Below are positions 53,301-62,165 of a stretch of DNA of 64,000 bases, piece by piece; the stretch's first letter is position 1, and every line of letters begins with the position of its first letter. The position numbers and the translations under genes were made by a program. The stretch comes from Thermoleptolyngbya sichuanensis A183 (lineage in GTDB: Bacteria > Cyanobacteriota > Cyanobacteriia > Elainellales > Elainellaceae). The notes under the pieces are model-generated. The model made no database searches and had not been told where the DNA came from. It saw only the letters and a program-made list of their open reading frames with translations. Where the stretch lies: contig NZ_CP053661.1 in assembly GCF_013177315.1 (NCBI RefSeq), forward strand, positions 3,162,001-3,226,000, read 5' to 3'.

Positions 53301-53969
53301 ATGAGCGATTGCGGCTATAGTTCTACCCGGAGTGCGCCACCCCGCACAATTGGACTCACTGGCGGCGTTGGGATGGGAAAAACCACGATTTCAAACTATC
53401 TAGCAACAGTCCGACAGCTTCCCGTACTAGATGCCGATGTATATGCACGAGAAGCAGTTGAACCTGGGTGTGCCGTACTCCATGAAATTGTGGAACGATA
53501 TGGGCCAAGTATCCTCATGCCCAATGGACGACTCGATCGCGCCCGACTCGGAGAAATTATCTTCCATAGTCCGCCAGAGCGTCTTTGGATCGAGCAGCGC
53601 ATTCATCCCTACGTGCGTGATCGTATCACCGCAGAGCTACAGGAATTGGCACGGCGGCGAGAGGCGATCGCAGTCGTCGTCGTGCCGCTCCTATTCGAAG
53701 CCCGCATGACAGATCTAGTCAACGAAATCTGGGTCGTCAACTGCCCTCGCGAACAGCAAATTGAACGACTCATGCAGCGAGACGTAGAAGGCTCCGGCAA
53801 CGGCCGCCTCAGCCTAGAACAGATCCACGCTCGCATCGACAGCCAAATGCCAATCAGTCAGAAAATCAGCCACGCCAACGTCATCATTCAAAACACCTCA
53901 ACCCTGGACAATCTGTTCAAACAGATCGACTGGGCACTCCAACACGCATCAGAATCATCAGCCTCTTGA
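53301..53969 (+). CDS. coaE: Dephospho-CoA kinase
   Basis: A 222-residue enzyme for the last step of coenzyme A synthesis, phosphorylating the 3'-hydroxyl of dephospho-CoA. The P loop is GLTGGVGMGKTTISNYL (about residues 20-36). The substrate site contains VLDADVYAREAVEPG, the CoA domain includes RLDRARLGEIIFHSP, and the lid and Arg motifs follow VVPLLFEARMTDLVNEIWVV. ATG at 53301 is chosen; a longer start would overlap the cobA/hemD gene. The gene is 17 bp from cobA/hemD. Its 3' end abuts an IS1 remnant with only 2 bp between the stops. Confidence 0.95.
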   Translation: MSDCGYSSTRSAPPRTIGLTGGVGMGKTTISNYLATVRQLPVLDADVYAREAVEPGCAVLHEIVERYGPSILMPNGRLDRARLGEIIFHSPPERLWIEQRIHPYVRDRITAELQELARRREAIAVVVVPLLFEARMTDLVNEIWVVNCPREQQIERLMQRDVEGSGNGRLSLEQIHARIDSQMPISQKISHANVIIQNTSTLDNLFKQIDWALQHASESSAS

Positions 53970-54152
53970 CACTAGGCAGCAGATAACGAGGTAATGCCTT
54001 TTAGTAAGGGAAAGATAGCCTCTTCCTGTTCTGCTAGCTTCTCTCTGACACAACGATTGTAGTCATGGATGAACATCCAAATCGCACCGATGTGATTCTC
54101 AATCTTTTTGGAAAAGGACAACGTCTTCCTCACCAACCGAGAAATCCGCTGC

Positions 54153-54298
54153 CTCAGAGCTAATTTATGAAGCAAATCTTAAGAAGCCTGAAACTCTTGG
54201 CATGTGTGGCTTTGAGGTCATGCTTGCCCAGGAAAAGCGGTTTCTCGGAAATCCTTGATTAACAAGGCTTTCAGGCTCCTTTACAAATTAGCTCTCAG
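54153..54298. repeat. 5-bp target duplication around MITE copy 2
   Basis: CTCAG lies at 54153-54157 and 54294-54298, directly outside the element. Removing the element and one copy (141 bp) rejoins the IS1 transposase frame as NNTLRQRIS, which fixes both the ends and the duplication length. Confidence 0.9.
54158..54293. mobile_element. 136-bp MITE, copy 2, inside the IS1 transposase gene
   Basis: It begins AGCTAATTTATGAAGC and ends TTTACAAATTAGCT, terminal inverted repeats with imperfect extension (GCCTGAAA / TTTCAGGC inside). It matches the copy interrupted by IS630 (44465-45637) without visible change. The reverse-strand reading through it gives a stop in the transposase frame. It has no protein-coding capacity. 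Confidence 0.92.
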
Positions 54299-54886
54299 GG
54301 TGTTGTTCAGTCGTTCAATGTAGCTTGTCAAGCCGCTCTCTTTGCCCACAGCCGTATGGCGTTTGCTGGGAATGACGGTGACAGAAGCCTCCCAGTAATC
54401 GGTATAGACTTTGGCACACTGTCGATAGACCGCCGGGATGAACTGCCATAGGGCGATCGCTGATGTTCGAGAGCGCTCACCGATGTGGCAGCCGATGATC
54501 TCTCGGGTGTCGGCATCGATGGCCACCCAGACCCACTGCTTGTTGCCTCTGCGATCGACAAAAGACCCGATTTCATCCATCTGCACGCTCAGCTTGCCTT
54601 TAGCCTTGGGGATGACCGCTGCTGCTTGCGGCACGGCTGCATAGCACGCGTTGACATAAGCCTGGAGCCAGCGAGCCGAAACCTTGGCAGCCCTGGCGAT
54701 ACCCGCTAACGGAAGTTTCTCCAACAGCAGTAGACCAACGAAAGATCGAGTGTCCTTGTCTTTCGGCTTCCACTGGAGGTTCTCGACAAACTAGCGGTTG
54801 CAGTCTTGGCACTTGTAGTTTTGCTTACCGCGCCGGGTGGTGCCGTTCTTGGAGATGTCATGGGACCCACGGGTTGGACAGGTCAT

Positions 54887-55250
54887 CTCGATAGTCGTGG
54901 AGCCTACTCGCTCAAACTCTCAAAAGGCGATGGCGTTCCTTTTTCTCTCCATCCTTTACGTTAATCCACTACCACAATTTGAAATAAATCAAGGGGCGAT
55001 CGCTCGCTTCACATTCTGATACAAAGTCGCCCATTGCTGTTTAGAAAAAGCTGGAATCTTCCTCCCCAGCCTTATTTCAAATTCTGCCCCTCAAATTGAG
55101 GCAATTCTAAAGAAAATCGGAGCCTTTCAACATACAAATAAATGTAAAGAACCTTGGCTAGATTGACTCAATGTAACTATTATGCAAAGAACGGGAAGGT
55201 TTTATGCTAGCCCGTCTCATTTATCCATTCGCAATTCGATCGCATTTATT
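54887..55250. other. Region upstream of psbA, 364 bp
   Basis: Partly the presumed end of the IS1 remnant (to about 54973), then an AT-rich stretch leading to the psbA promoter and leader. No gene is seen. The psbA leader (about 55190-55250) lacks a strong Shine-Dalgarno sequence before the ATG. Confidence 0.45.
55154..55183 (+). promoter_or_regulatory. Putative psbA promoter
   Basis: TTGGCT at 55154-55159 and TATTAT at 55178-55183, with an 18-bp spacer, form a sigma-70-like promoter. The start of transcription would be near 55190, giving a leader of about 60 bases. Assignment is by pattern and position only. Confidence 0.5.
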
Positions 55251-56333
55251 ATGACTACAACCATTCAGCGGCGCGATAGCGCCTCGGCTTGGGAGCGGTT
55301 TTGCGCTTGGGTCACCAGCACCAACAACCGCCTGTACGTGGGCTGGTTCGGCGTGTTGATGATCCCCACCCTGCTCACCGCAACCACCTGCTTCATTATC
55401 GCCTTCATCGCTGCTCCCCCCGTGGACATCGACGGCATCCGTGAACCCGTCGCAGGCTCCCTGCTGTACGGCAACAACATCATCACCGGCGCAGTGGTTC
55501 CCTCCAGCAACGCCATCGGTCTGCACCTGTATCCCATCTGGGAAGCCGCCTCTCTGGACGAGTGGCTGTACAACGGCGGTCCGTACCAACTGGTGTGCTT
55601 CCACTTCCTGATTGGCATCTTTGCCTATATGGGTCGTCAGTGGGAACTGAGCTACCGCCTGGGTATGCGTCCCTGGATCTGCGTTGCCTATAGCGCACCT
55701 CTGGCCGCCGCCACCTCGGTGTTCCTGATCTACCCCATCGGACAAGGCTCCTTCTCCGACGGTATGCCCCTGGGCATCTCCGGCACCTTCAACTTCATGT
55801 TCGTGTTCCAAGCAGAGCACAACATCCTGATGCACCCCTTCCACATGCTGGGCGTAGCAGGCGTGTTCGGCGGCTCCCTGTTCTCCGCCATGCACGGTTC
55901 GTTGGTGACCTCCTCCCTAGTGCGCGAGACCACCGAAGTTGAATCGCAGAACTACGGCTACAAGTTCGGACAAGAAGAAGAAACCTACAACATCGTTGCC
56001 GCCCACGGCTACTTTGGTCGGTTGATCTTCCAATACGCCAGCTTCAACAACAGCCGCTCGCTGCACTTCTTCCTGGGTGCATGGCCGGTGGTTTGCATCT
56101 GGTTCACGGCGCTGGGCATCAGCACGATGGCATTCAACCTGAACGGGTTCAACTTCAACCAGTCGGTGTTGGATAGCCAAGGTCGCGTGATCAACACCTG
56201 GGCAGACATCCTGAACCGCGCCAACCTGGGTATGGAAGTGATGCACGAGCGCAACGCTCACAACTTCCCGCTTGACCTGGCTTCGGGTGAGGCGATTCCT
56301 GTGGCGCTGACGGCTCCGGCAATCAACAGCTAG
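55251..56333 (+). CDS. psbA: Photosystem II D1 protein
   Basis: A 360-residue D1 reaction-centre protein with five membrane helices, located in the thylakoid membrane. With D2 it binds P680, pheophytin, QB and the Mn4CaO5 cluster. All key residues are present at standard numbers: Tyr161, Asp170, Glu189, His190, His198, His215, Ser264, His272, His332, Glu333, His337, Asp342 and the processing site after Ala344 (LDLA-SGEA). Residue 130 is Gln, as in the standard rather than the high-light D1 form. A longer in-frame reading from 55182 is rejected because [10 protein letters not shown] is the conserved N-terminus. A strong terminator follows. Confidence 0.99.
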   Translation: MTTTIQRRDSASAWERFCAWVTSTNNRLYVGWFGVLMIPTLLTATTCFIIAFIAAPPVDIDGIREPVAGSLLYGNNIITGAVVPSSNAIGLHLYPIWEAASLDEWLYNGGPYQLVCFHFLIGIFAYMGRQWELSYRLGMRPWICVAYSAPLAAATSVFLIYPIGQGSFSDGMPLGISGTFNFMFVFQAEHNILMHPFHMLGVAGVFGGSLFSAMHGSLVTSSLVRETTEVESQNYGYKFGQEEETYNIVAAHGYFGRLIFQYASFNNSRSLHFFLGAWPVVCIWFTALGISTMAFNLNGFNFNQSVLDSQGRVINTWADILNRANLGMEVMHERNAHNFPLDLASGEAIPVALTAPAINS

Positions 56334-56375
56334 GGTTTGTTTCAATTCAGCGTTGCTGAGTTTGAATTCATCAGA

Positions 56376-56413
56376 TTGGGATGGAGGAGTTTGTTCTTCC
56401 ATCCCAATTTTTT
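56376..56413 (+). terminator. Rho-independent terminator of psbA
   Basis: The arms TTGGGATGGA (56376-56385) and TCCATCCCAA (56398-56407) are perfectly complementary around a 12-base loop and are followed by a T-tract. It lies 42 bp after the psbA stop. Confidence 0.92.
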
Positions 56414-56491
56414 ATGCTGCTTTAGCCCAATTTTTATAGTGCTTTAGCGAATTTCAAACGTTATGATTGCAAGCTGAAAAGCCTGTGGCTT

Positions 56492-56521
56492 GGCGATCCC
56501 CGTTGCGGGATTGCCTTTTTG
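56492..56521 (+). terminator. Second terminator-like hairpin before the M23 gene
   Basis: GGCGATCCC and GGGATTGCC pair (one G-T pair) around the loop CGTTGC and are followed by TTTTTT. It lies about 80 bp beyond the psbA terminator. It could be a backup terminator or the end of a short RNA starting in the 56414-56490 spacer; no promoter was identified. Confidence 0.65.
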
Positions 56522-56600
56522 TTGGTATTCTCAGGTCTTGTTTCATTGCTTCTTAATTCTGTTTTAAGAACTTAAAGCGGAGTTGTTTGTTCGAGTTTCC

Positions 56601-57497
56601 ATGAACCCACGTATCCCCAAACGCTACACGCTGATGATCGCCTGCACTGGGCGATCGCCCCTCACAATCACCTTTCGGCCTGCCGTTGTGCTGACAACTC
56701 TGGCCGTGGTTGCAGCGATCCCCATCGTCGGAGTTGGCAAAGTTTTTTACAACTACACCCAGCGAAATCACTCTCTTACGGAGGAAAACTCGGCCCTGGC
56801 AGAGCAGGCAAAGGAAATCCTAGAGCAAGTTGAGGTGCTGGAGGCGCAGATTGGTGACTTGCAGCAGCGGGCCGGCATGGAAGACGATTCTGGGACTGCT
56901 GAGGCTGAGTCGGCGGGCGATCGCCCCCTGCGTCCTCCCGTTCGACAGTCTGAAAGCAGCAACTTCCAGGGTGGACTCTCGCAGGCAGTGCCGCCGGAAC
57001 TAATGCTGCAAGCGGCCCAGGCGCAAATTCCCGGATTGCTCCAAAAGTTGCAGCAGCGGGTGCAGCCTGCATTGGAAAAGACGCTGATCCGCGAAGACGC
57101 ACGCCCCAAGGGAGTTCCGCTAAAAGGGCGAGGCGTGGAGATTTCTTCTGAGTTTGGGCTACGACGCAACCCCTTTGGCAGCGGCTACGAGCTACACCAG
57201 GGGATGGACTTTACCGCAGCCTACGGCACGCCGATTCATGCAACGGCTCCGGGGCGGGTTGTGACGGCGGGTTGGTCGCAGGGCGGCTATGGCTATCACG
57301 TCATTGTGGATCATGGCTATGGCTATCGCACGCTCTATGCCCACATGACCAAGGTTGAGGTCGAGGCGGGGGCGAAAATCGAGCGCGATCGCCTTGTGGG
57401 TTATCTAGGCAGCACCGGACGCTCCAGCGGCCCCCACCTGCATTACGGGGTGTATTACAACGATCAGCCCATCGACCCCAAAGACTATCTGGAGTAG
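56601..57497 (+). CDS. M23 family metallopeptidase (LytM/NlpD-like)
   Basis: A 298-residue membrane-anchored protein acting on peptidoglycan outside the cytoplasm. There is one membrane helix (VVLTTLAVVAAIPIVGVGKV, about residues 31-52), then a coiled coil (about 55-90), a low-complexity linker and the C-terminal peptidase. Zinc ligands are the His and Asp in YELHQGMDFTAAYGTP (about 195-210) and the His pair HLHYG (about 279); GYGYRTLYAHM holds the other catalytic His. All ligands are present, so it is probably an active endopeptidase. ATG at 56601 is chosen over an upstream TTG. Confidence 0.92.
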   Translation: MNPRIPKRYTLMIACTGRSPLTITFRPAVVLTTLAVVAAIPIVGVGKVFYNYTQRNHSLTEENSALAEQAKEILEQVEVLEAQIGDLQQRAGMEDDSGTAEAESAGDRPLRPPVRQSESSNFQGGLSQAVPPELMLQAAQAQIPGLLQKLQQRVQPALEKTLIREDARPKGVPLKGRGVEISSEFGLRRNPFGSGYELHQGMDFTAAYGTPIHATAPGRVVTAGWSQGGYGYHVIVDHGYGYRTLYAHMTKVEVEAGAKIERDRLVGYLGSTGRSSGPHLHYGVYYNDQPIDPKDYLE

Positions 57498-57749
57498 GAT
57501 TTAGCTGGAAGCAGCGCATCTACGTCTTAAAGCACCGCGTCGGTAGTTCTTCGGATCTCTCTGGATGTCGTGTTGACTTTCTCGATCAGCCTCGACCAGC
57601 CAAACGTATCCGCTTTGAACGTATCCGCTTTGATAGTACAAAGCTGGGTCTGCTGTAGAATTCTGCCTAGAGGAGTCAAGTTATTTCGTGCAGGTTATTT
57701 CGTGCAGGGTAGAGGGACAACGCAACTCAGTTTGGGGGGTTATTGAAAG
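57498..57749. other. Spacer with two different short tandem duplications
   Basis: Between the M23 and bactofilin genes. AACGTATCCGCTTTG is doubled at 57603-57617 and 57618-57632; GTTATTTCGTGCAG is doubled at 57680-57693 and 57694-57707. The bactofilin promoter must lie in the last part. No gene is visible. Confidence 0.6.
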
Positions 57750-58172
57750 ATGTTTTTTGCACGCAAGCCAGCGGTTTCATCGGGTTCGTTGACCTATCTG
57801 GGTGAAAAGTGCGAGATCAATGGCGATATCCACCTGGAAGGCAACCTGCGGGTTGATGGCATTGTCCACGGCAATGTGGAAGTTCTGGGCGATATGGAAG
57901 TGTCGCACACCGGGTTGGTTGAAGGGCTGGAAATTCGCGCCCGCAACCTGATTATTCACGGTGTGGTCAAGGCGCGTCTCATGGTAGATGGCAAGCTGTC
58001 AGTCAGCAAAACCGCCCGTCTGGAAGGCGACGTGACGGCTGGCGCGATTGACATCGAAGGTGGCGCATTCTACACCGGGCACATGGCCACGACGGATGCC
58101 AAGTCGCTTCCTGGAACCGGCCGCTTGCCAGAGCTAATTGGACGAGAGCAGACTGGCGGGCTTGGGGGCTAG
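57750..58172 (+). CDS. Bactofilin (polymer-forming cytoskeletal protein)
   Basis: A 140-residue bactofilin. These proteins form right-handed beta-helices that polymerise without nucleotide and act as scaffolds in cell-shape and envelope processes. The central domain has the expected repeating pattern: TYLGEKCEINGDIHLEGNLR, DGIVHGNVEVLGDMEVSHTG, RARNLIIHGVVKARLMVDGK and RLEGDVTAGAIDIEGGAFYT. Short flexible ends flank it. The nearby M23 peptidase (252 bp upstream, same strand) is meaningful, since bactofilin and M23 genes are often neighbours and act together on peptidoglycan in other bacteria. Confidence 0.93.
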   Translation: MFFARKPAVSSGSLTYLGEKCEINGDIHLEGNLRVDGIVHGNVEVLGDMEVSHTGLVEGLEIRARNLIIHGVVKARLMVDGKLSVSKTARLEGDVTAGAIDIEGGAFYTGHMATTDAKSLPGTGRLPELIGREQTGGLGG

Positions 58173-58229
58173 GGATCAGGGGCGATCGCCCGACCCTATT
58201 CCCCGTTACCTCGCCACCCAGTCATCGCG

Positions 58230-60278
58230 TCATCCCGTGACTGTGCCCGTCAGCGGCGAGCTTGCGCTGGCGTAGCTTTTCACCGGGATGCGGCCCGAGA
58301 GATAGGCCAGACGGCCGGCCTGGGTCGCCAAGCCCATTGCGTGACCCATGAGGACGGGATCTTGCGCCTGGGCGATCGCCGTATTGATTAACAGCGCATC
58401 GGCCCCCATTTCCATCGCCTGAGCGGCCTCGCTGGGCGCACCAATCCCTGCGTCCACGACAACAGGCACGCTGGCATTTTCGATGATGATTTGAATGTTC
58501 GCAGCGTTGCGAATGCCCTGACCAGAGCCAATCGGGGAACCCAGCGGCATCACCGTCGCGCAGCCCGCCTCTTCTAGGCGCTTGGCCAGCAGCGGGTCAG
58601 CGTTGATATAGGGCAACACGGCAAAGCCTTCCTTCACCAACTGCTCCGCCGCCTGGAGCGTGCCAATCGGGTCAGGCAGCAGATATTTGGCATCGGGAAT
58701 CACTTCCAGCTTCACAAAGTTGTTGTCCTCTTGTCCCAGCAGTTTCGCCATTTCCCGCCCCAGTCGGGCGACGCGGATTGCCTCTTCTGCCGTCTTGCAG
58801 CCTGCGGTATTGGGCAACATCCACAGCGTTTTCCAGTCCAGCGCTTCGCCCAGCCCCTCATGCCCCGGCGCGTTGGTCTGCACGCGGCGCACCGCCACCG
58901 TCACGATCTCGCTGCCGCTAGCGGCAATGCTGCGGCGCATCAGGTCGAAATTGGCATATTTGCCCGTGCCCGTCATCAACCGCGACCGGAATTTGCGTCC
59001 AGCAATGATCAGCAGCTTTGGGTCAGGCGTTGACGTGGATGCAATGGGAACTTCAGCGGAGATTGGGTCAGCAGGTGTAGCAGTTTGGATCATGGCAGCG
59101 GAATTTAAGGGTGGGGGAGAGGCTTGGGAGGAAGGTGGCTGGGGAACTGGAGCAGGCAGCAAGCCAGCGCCCGCTTGAAATCGCTGCCAGGAGAAGGCAG
59201 CCAGCAGCGGGTCAGCCTGCTGATGACACACCCAGTCGGCAATCAGGCGGGCAGTCATCGGCGTGAGCAAAATGCCGTTGCGATAGTGCCCGACGGCGAG
59301 GGTGAGGTTATCGCAGGGACCAGGGCCGAGGATAGGCATCTCGTCTGGCGTGGCTGGGCGAAAGCCCCACCAGGTTTCTTGAATCGGGAAGTGCTGGAGG
59401 GCAGGATAGACGGCGATCGCCCCCGCCAGCAGCTCGTTCAGGCCCGCAGGCGTGTTTCCAGGCATAAAGCCAACGGGTTCGCTGGTTGCCCCCACTACGA
59501 TGCGCCCGTCGCGCCGGGGCACGATATAGGCTCCGGGCGCATACAGCACTTGCTGGAGCGGGAGTTCCGCCGTTGCGCTGGCCATTGCGCCAGAGGGAAC
59601 CGTGACCGAAAACATTTGCCCCTTGCGCGGCTGTACGGGCACGGGTAGCAAGGCACGGCTCCAGGCTCCCGTCGCCAAGATGTAGTGGGGCGATCGCCAC
59701 AGTCCCGCACTCGTTTGCACGCCAACCACCTGCTCCCTGCGCTGCTCTAGCCCCAGCACCTCCACGCCTTCGTGCATCTCCACCCCCAGCGACTCTGCCG
59801 CCAGCCGCAGCGTCAGCGTCAGCGCTCGATTGTCTACCTGCCCATCTTCGGCATACCACCAGCCGCCGACGACGCGATCGCCCAGCCCCGGCTGAGCCAG
59901 GTGGATGGCCGCAGTGTCGAGATAAGGGGAGGAATGAGGAGAAGGCAAATGGGCGCGTTGGCGTGGGGACGAACCCTCAATGGCGAGTTCTAGGGACAAA
60001 ATGCCGCAGGGCCAGTAGCCCGTGGATTGTCCGGTCAAGTCTTCGAGTTTTTGCGTCCAGTCAGGATAGAGAGCGCGGCTCTGCAAACACAGGTCGAGCA
60101 TCGGCCCGTCGAGATGCTCGGCGTAGGGAGCCAGCATTCCGGCAGCGGCATGGCTGGCGGCTTGCTTAAAGTCGCGGCTGAGCAGCGTCACCGACACACC
60201 ACGCAGTCTTAACTCTACAGCGATCGCCAGTCCAACTGCACCACCGCCAATAATCAGCACATCAGAGGCCGAGTTCAT
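58230..60278 (-). CDS. thiO/thiG: Glycine oxidase ThiO / thiazole synthase ThiG fusion
   Basis: A 682-residue fusion for the thiazole part of thiamine. ThiO (about 1-375) is an FAD-dependent oxidase making iminoglycine: the dinucleotide motif is [20 protein letters not shown], with [32 protein letters not shown] then KGQ, and [20 protein letters not shown] near its end. A Pro/Ser-rich linker follows (about 376-415). ThiG (about 416-682) has [20 protein letters not shown], the Schiff-base Lys in [19 protein letters not shown] (about 521) and [20 protein letters not shown]. Fusing the two channels the unstable iminoglycine. This arrangement is known in cyanobacteria. No TPP riboswitch was found upstream. 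Confidence 0.96.
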   Translation of the reverse strand: MNSASDVLIIGGGAVGLAIAVELRLRGVSVTLLSRDFKQAASHAAAGMLAPYAEHLDGPMLDLCLQSRALYPDWTQKLEDLTGQSTGYWPCGILSLELAIEGSSPRQRAHLPSPHSSPYLDTAAIHLAQPGLGDRVVGGWWYAEDGQVDNRALTLTLRLAAESLGVEMHEGVEVLGLEQRREQVVGVQTSAGLWRSPHYILATGAWSRALLPVPVQPRKGQMFSVTVPSGAMASATAELPLQQVLYAPGAYIVPRRDGRIVVGATSEPVGFMPGNTPAGLNELLAGAIAVYPALQHFPIQETWWGFRPATPDEMPILGPGPCDNLTLAVGHYRNGILLTPMTARLIADWVCHQQADPLLAAFSWQRFQAGAGLLPAPVPQPPSSQASPPPLNSAAMIQTATPADPISAEVPIASTSTPDPKLLIIAGRKFRSRLMTGTGKYANFDLMRRSIAASGSEIVTVAVRRVQTNAPGHEGLGEALDWKTLWMLPNTAGCKTAEEAIRVARLGREMAKLLGQEDNNFVKLEVIPDAKYLLPDPIGTLQAAEQLVKEGFAVLPYINADPLLAKRLEEAGCATVMPLGSPIGSGQGIRNAANIQIIIENASVPVVVDAGIGAPSEAAQAMEMGADALLINTAIAQAQDPVLMGHAMGLATQAGRLAYLSGRIPVKSYASASSPLTGTVTG

Positions 60279-60317
60279 ATCTACAGCAGAAGGAGGGGGG
60301 TGAAACAGTCCACTACC

Positions 60318-60737
60318 CTACCATAGACCCCTAACGGGTGTCTGCGCTGGAGCCGCTGGGGCAGGTTGGGGCTGGAAGGTCGAGTCTTGTTGTGGAACGC
60401 TGCCGGGATCAGGCGAAAAGGTGGCCTCACCGCCAACTGAGGCAGGAGCCTGCTGAACGGGCGTTTCTCCGGCGGGGGTTGTGGCTTCACCCCCAACCGC
60501 AGCAGGGCTGGGAGGGGGCTGAGTCTGCTGACTGGTGCGAAAGATATTGGGAATGGGAAGCCTAGGCAGCGACAGCGTAGCGGAGGGATTTTTGACTGCA
60601 TTGGATAGCAACAGCGCGGCGATTACCCCCAGCACAGAAAACGCAATCAGCCGCACTGCCCCAGTTGCCAGCGTATTAATCAAAGCACCCAACACCAGGA
60701 TGATGAGAATGAAACCCACGATAGAGATCGTATTCAT
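60318..60737 (-). CDS. Small membrane protein with C-terminal RGLW, family A
   Basis: A 139-residue protein. Two hydrophobic helices (ISIVGFILIILVLGALINTL and LIAFSVLGVIAALLLS) are followed by about 85 residues of low complexity rich in Pro, Gln and Thr, including EATTPAGETPVQQAPA. It ends PVRGLW. The neighbouring reverse-strand gene at 60882 has the same layout and ends PIRALW, so the two look paralogous. I do not recognise a described family. ATG at 60735-60737 is the first in frame. Confidence 0.65.
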   Translation of the reverse strand: MNTISIVGFILIILVLGALINTLATGAVRLIAFSVLGVIAALLLSNAVKNPSATLSLPRLPIPNIFRTSQQTQPPPSPAAVGGEATTPAGETPVQQAPASVGGEATFSPDPGSVPQQDSTFQPQPAPAAPAQTPVRGLW

Positions 60738-60881
60738 GCAGTTAGCCCCCTCCAGAGTTCACTCGACATCTCGATGTATCGTGCCTATCGTGCTGCGTTC
60801 CCATATCGCTTTCTCAAGTCTATGCTGGGCAGTTGCCCTCAGATAAGCTTGCGGCATTACGTCCGCCTCAACTCCGCCGGA

Positions 60882-61325
60882 TTACCACAGCGCTCGAATT
60901 GGGCCGCGGCCACCAGAGTCGTAATAGTAGGTTCCATCGTAGTAGACCCCAGATGGCCCCCCCATGCCATCGTAGATGGGGCCGTCGCCATAGATGGGGC
61001 CATCGCCGTAGATAGGGCCGCCCATATCCTGGGTGCTGCGGCTAGGAGCCTGATTGGTGGCTTGGGGAACGGTTTGGGGATTGACCTGAGTCCGGGTCGA
61101 GGGCAGGTTGGCAGGAGCCTGAGCCGCAGGAGGCTGTTCCCGCGTTGGCCGCAGGGATGGTGGCGTGAACGAAATGGGCCAGCGGGTCTGGAAAATCGTC
61201 AGCGCGAAAAACACCAGCAGCCCAAAGCCCAGGTAGCGATACCAATCCTTTGCCAAGATGTTGACCAGGGCGGCCAGGATCAAAAACGCAATGAGAAACC
61301 CAAGAAACTCAGCAGTTAACAGCAT
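60882..61325 (-). CDS. Small membrane protein with C-terminal RALW, family A
   Basis: A 147-residue protein with two helices (LLTAEFLGFLIAFLILAALV and WYRYLGFGLLVFFALTIFQT), a Pro/Gln-rich stretch and a Gly/Tyr/Asp-rich repeat region (YGDGPIYGDGPIYDGMGGPS). It ends PIRALW. It is 144 bp upstream of the 60318-60737 gene on the same strand and probably a paralog. ATG at 61323-61325 is preferred over one 33 bp upstream because it begins the hydrophobic core. Function is unknown. Confidence 0.65.
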   Translation of the reverse strand: MLLTAEFLGFLIAFLILAALVNILAKDWYRYLGFGLLVFFALTIFQTRWPISFTPPSLRPTREQPPAAQAPANLPSTRTQVNPQTVPQATNQAPSRSTQDMGGPIYGDGPIYGDGPIYDGMGGPSGVYYDGTYYYDSGGRGPIRALW

Positions 61326-62165
61326 GACCTGCTCCCCAAAATAGCCCCTAGTCCACACTTCCTTTGGGTTTGGATCTGGACGTAGAGGGCGATCGCCCTC
61401 CAGCCCCCGTCATCCTTCACCGTAAACTTCATCCGCAAACTGCCTAACCGCAAACTGCCTAACACCTTAGTCTGGCAAGCTAACCGCCGATCCTTCGTGG
61501 GAGAATTGGAAGACAGCGACGGCCGCGCCCAATCTGGAAAATCCCAGCCCAGACAATCCCAGCCCAGACAATCCCAGCCCAGACAATCCCAGCCCAGACA
61601 ATCCCAGCCTAGCCAGTCCCAGATTGCCCCAGCCCCCTCTGCCTGCATGGCGCGAGTACTGCTAGCCCCCAGTTCACGCCCGTTGATCAAACGCATGATT
61701 CAGACTAAACCCACTAAACCAACCCACTCAACCAATTGTTATGAAAGCCAATTTGTTATGAAGGTCAATCCCCTGCTGTAATAGGATCTGACGGAGATAG
61801 TTTCCTGCTTTGTCCTCAGACGGTTTTCCTAAAGTCTGCACTGGCAGCATAGACCTAGCACGGCGAAGAAACAGAACCACTTGGCTGGAGCAGTTCGGTA
61901 GCACCCTCAAAAGCTCCCTCAAAATCGAGGCTCTGAAAAATCGAGGCTCTGAGGACTGGAACTCTGCAAAATCAGCCAAATACACGAATACTGAAATACA
62001 TTTGTCCATCTAAACTCCATCTGAACTTTAACATTCCTTTTTGACTTGCATTCACCTCCCTCAGGGAGTCTTTTGAAAAATCTTTTGAAGCGTTTGGGAA
62101 ACGCAAGGTTTGCGCTTATCCTCCTGATTTCTCCTGATTTCTACCCTCTAACCCCACACCTCTCA
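61326..62165. other. 840-bp spacer with repeats, no convincing gene
   Basis: Open frames on both strands across 61316-61781 are kept open by a 15-bp tandem repeat and are not called. Other short duplications occur here: CCGCAAACTGCCTAA doubled at 61433-61447 and 61448-61462, and AAAATCGAGGCTCTGA doubled at 61921-61936 and 61937-61952. The last 300 bp are AT-rich and lead to cimA. No hairpin terminator or RNA gene was recognised. Confidence 0.5.
61540..61614. repeat. 15-bp tandem repeat, five units
   Basis: Four perfect copies of AATCCCAGCCCAGAC from 61540 to 61599 and a fifth changed copy (AATCCCAGCCTAGCC, to 61614). As 15 is divisible by three, it creates artificial periodic peptides on both strands (SQPRQ and WDCLG). 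Confidence 0.92.

Larger units (their letters stand above)
53972..54886 (-). pseudogene. IS1 family transposase gene, broken
   Basis: One frame spans an IS1 transposase interrupted three ways. The zinc-finger N-terminus starts at 54886 (MTCPTRGSHDISKNGTTRRG, then KQNYKCQDCN), and one finger Cys is Arg. A TAG at 54792-54794 replaces an expected Gln codon. The 136-bp MITE copy 2 is inserted at 54158-54293 between NNTL and RQRIS. The DDE part is recognisable from SVQMDEIGSFVDRRGNKQWV, AIDADTREIIGCHIG and VYTDYWEA; the C-terminal part reads TLSFSKKIENHIGAIWMFIH. A GGTAGTGGATTAACG sequence at about 54973 (reverse strand) may be the IS1 left end. The right end is missing next to coaE. Confidence 0.9.

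Noticed and set aside
55182-55250. Longer N-terminus for D1
   Set aside because: The conserved D1 N-terminus [10 protein letters not shown] begins at 55251, and 55182 lies in the promoter/leader region.
61316-61781. Open frames with WDCLG or SQPRQ repeats on the two strands
   Set aside because: Both are produced by a 15-bp tandem repeat, have no start context or conserved part, and overlap each other.
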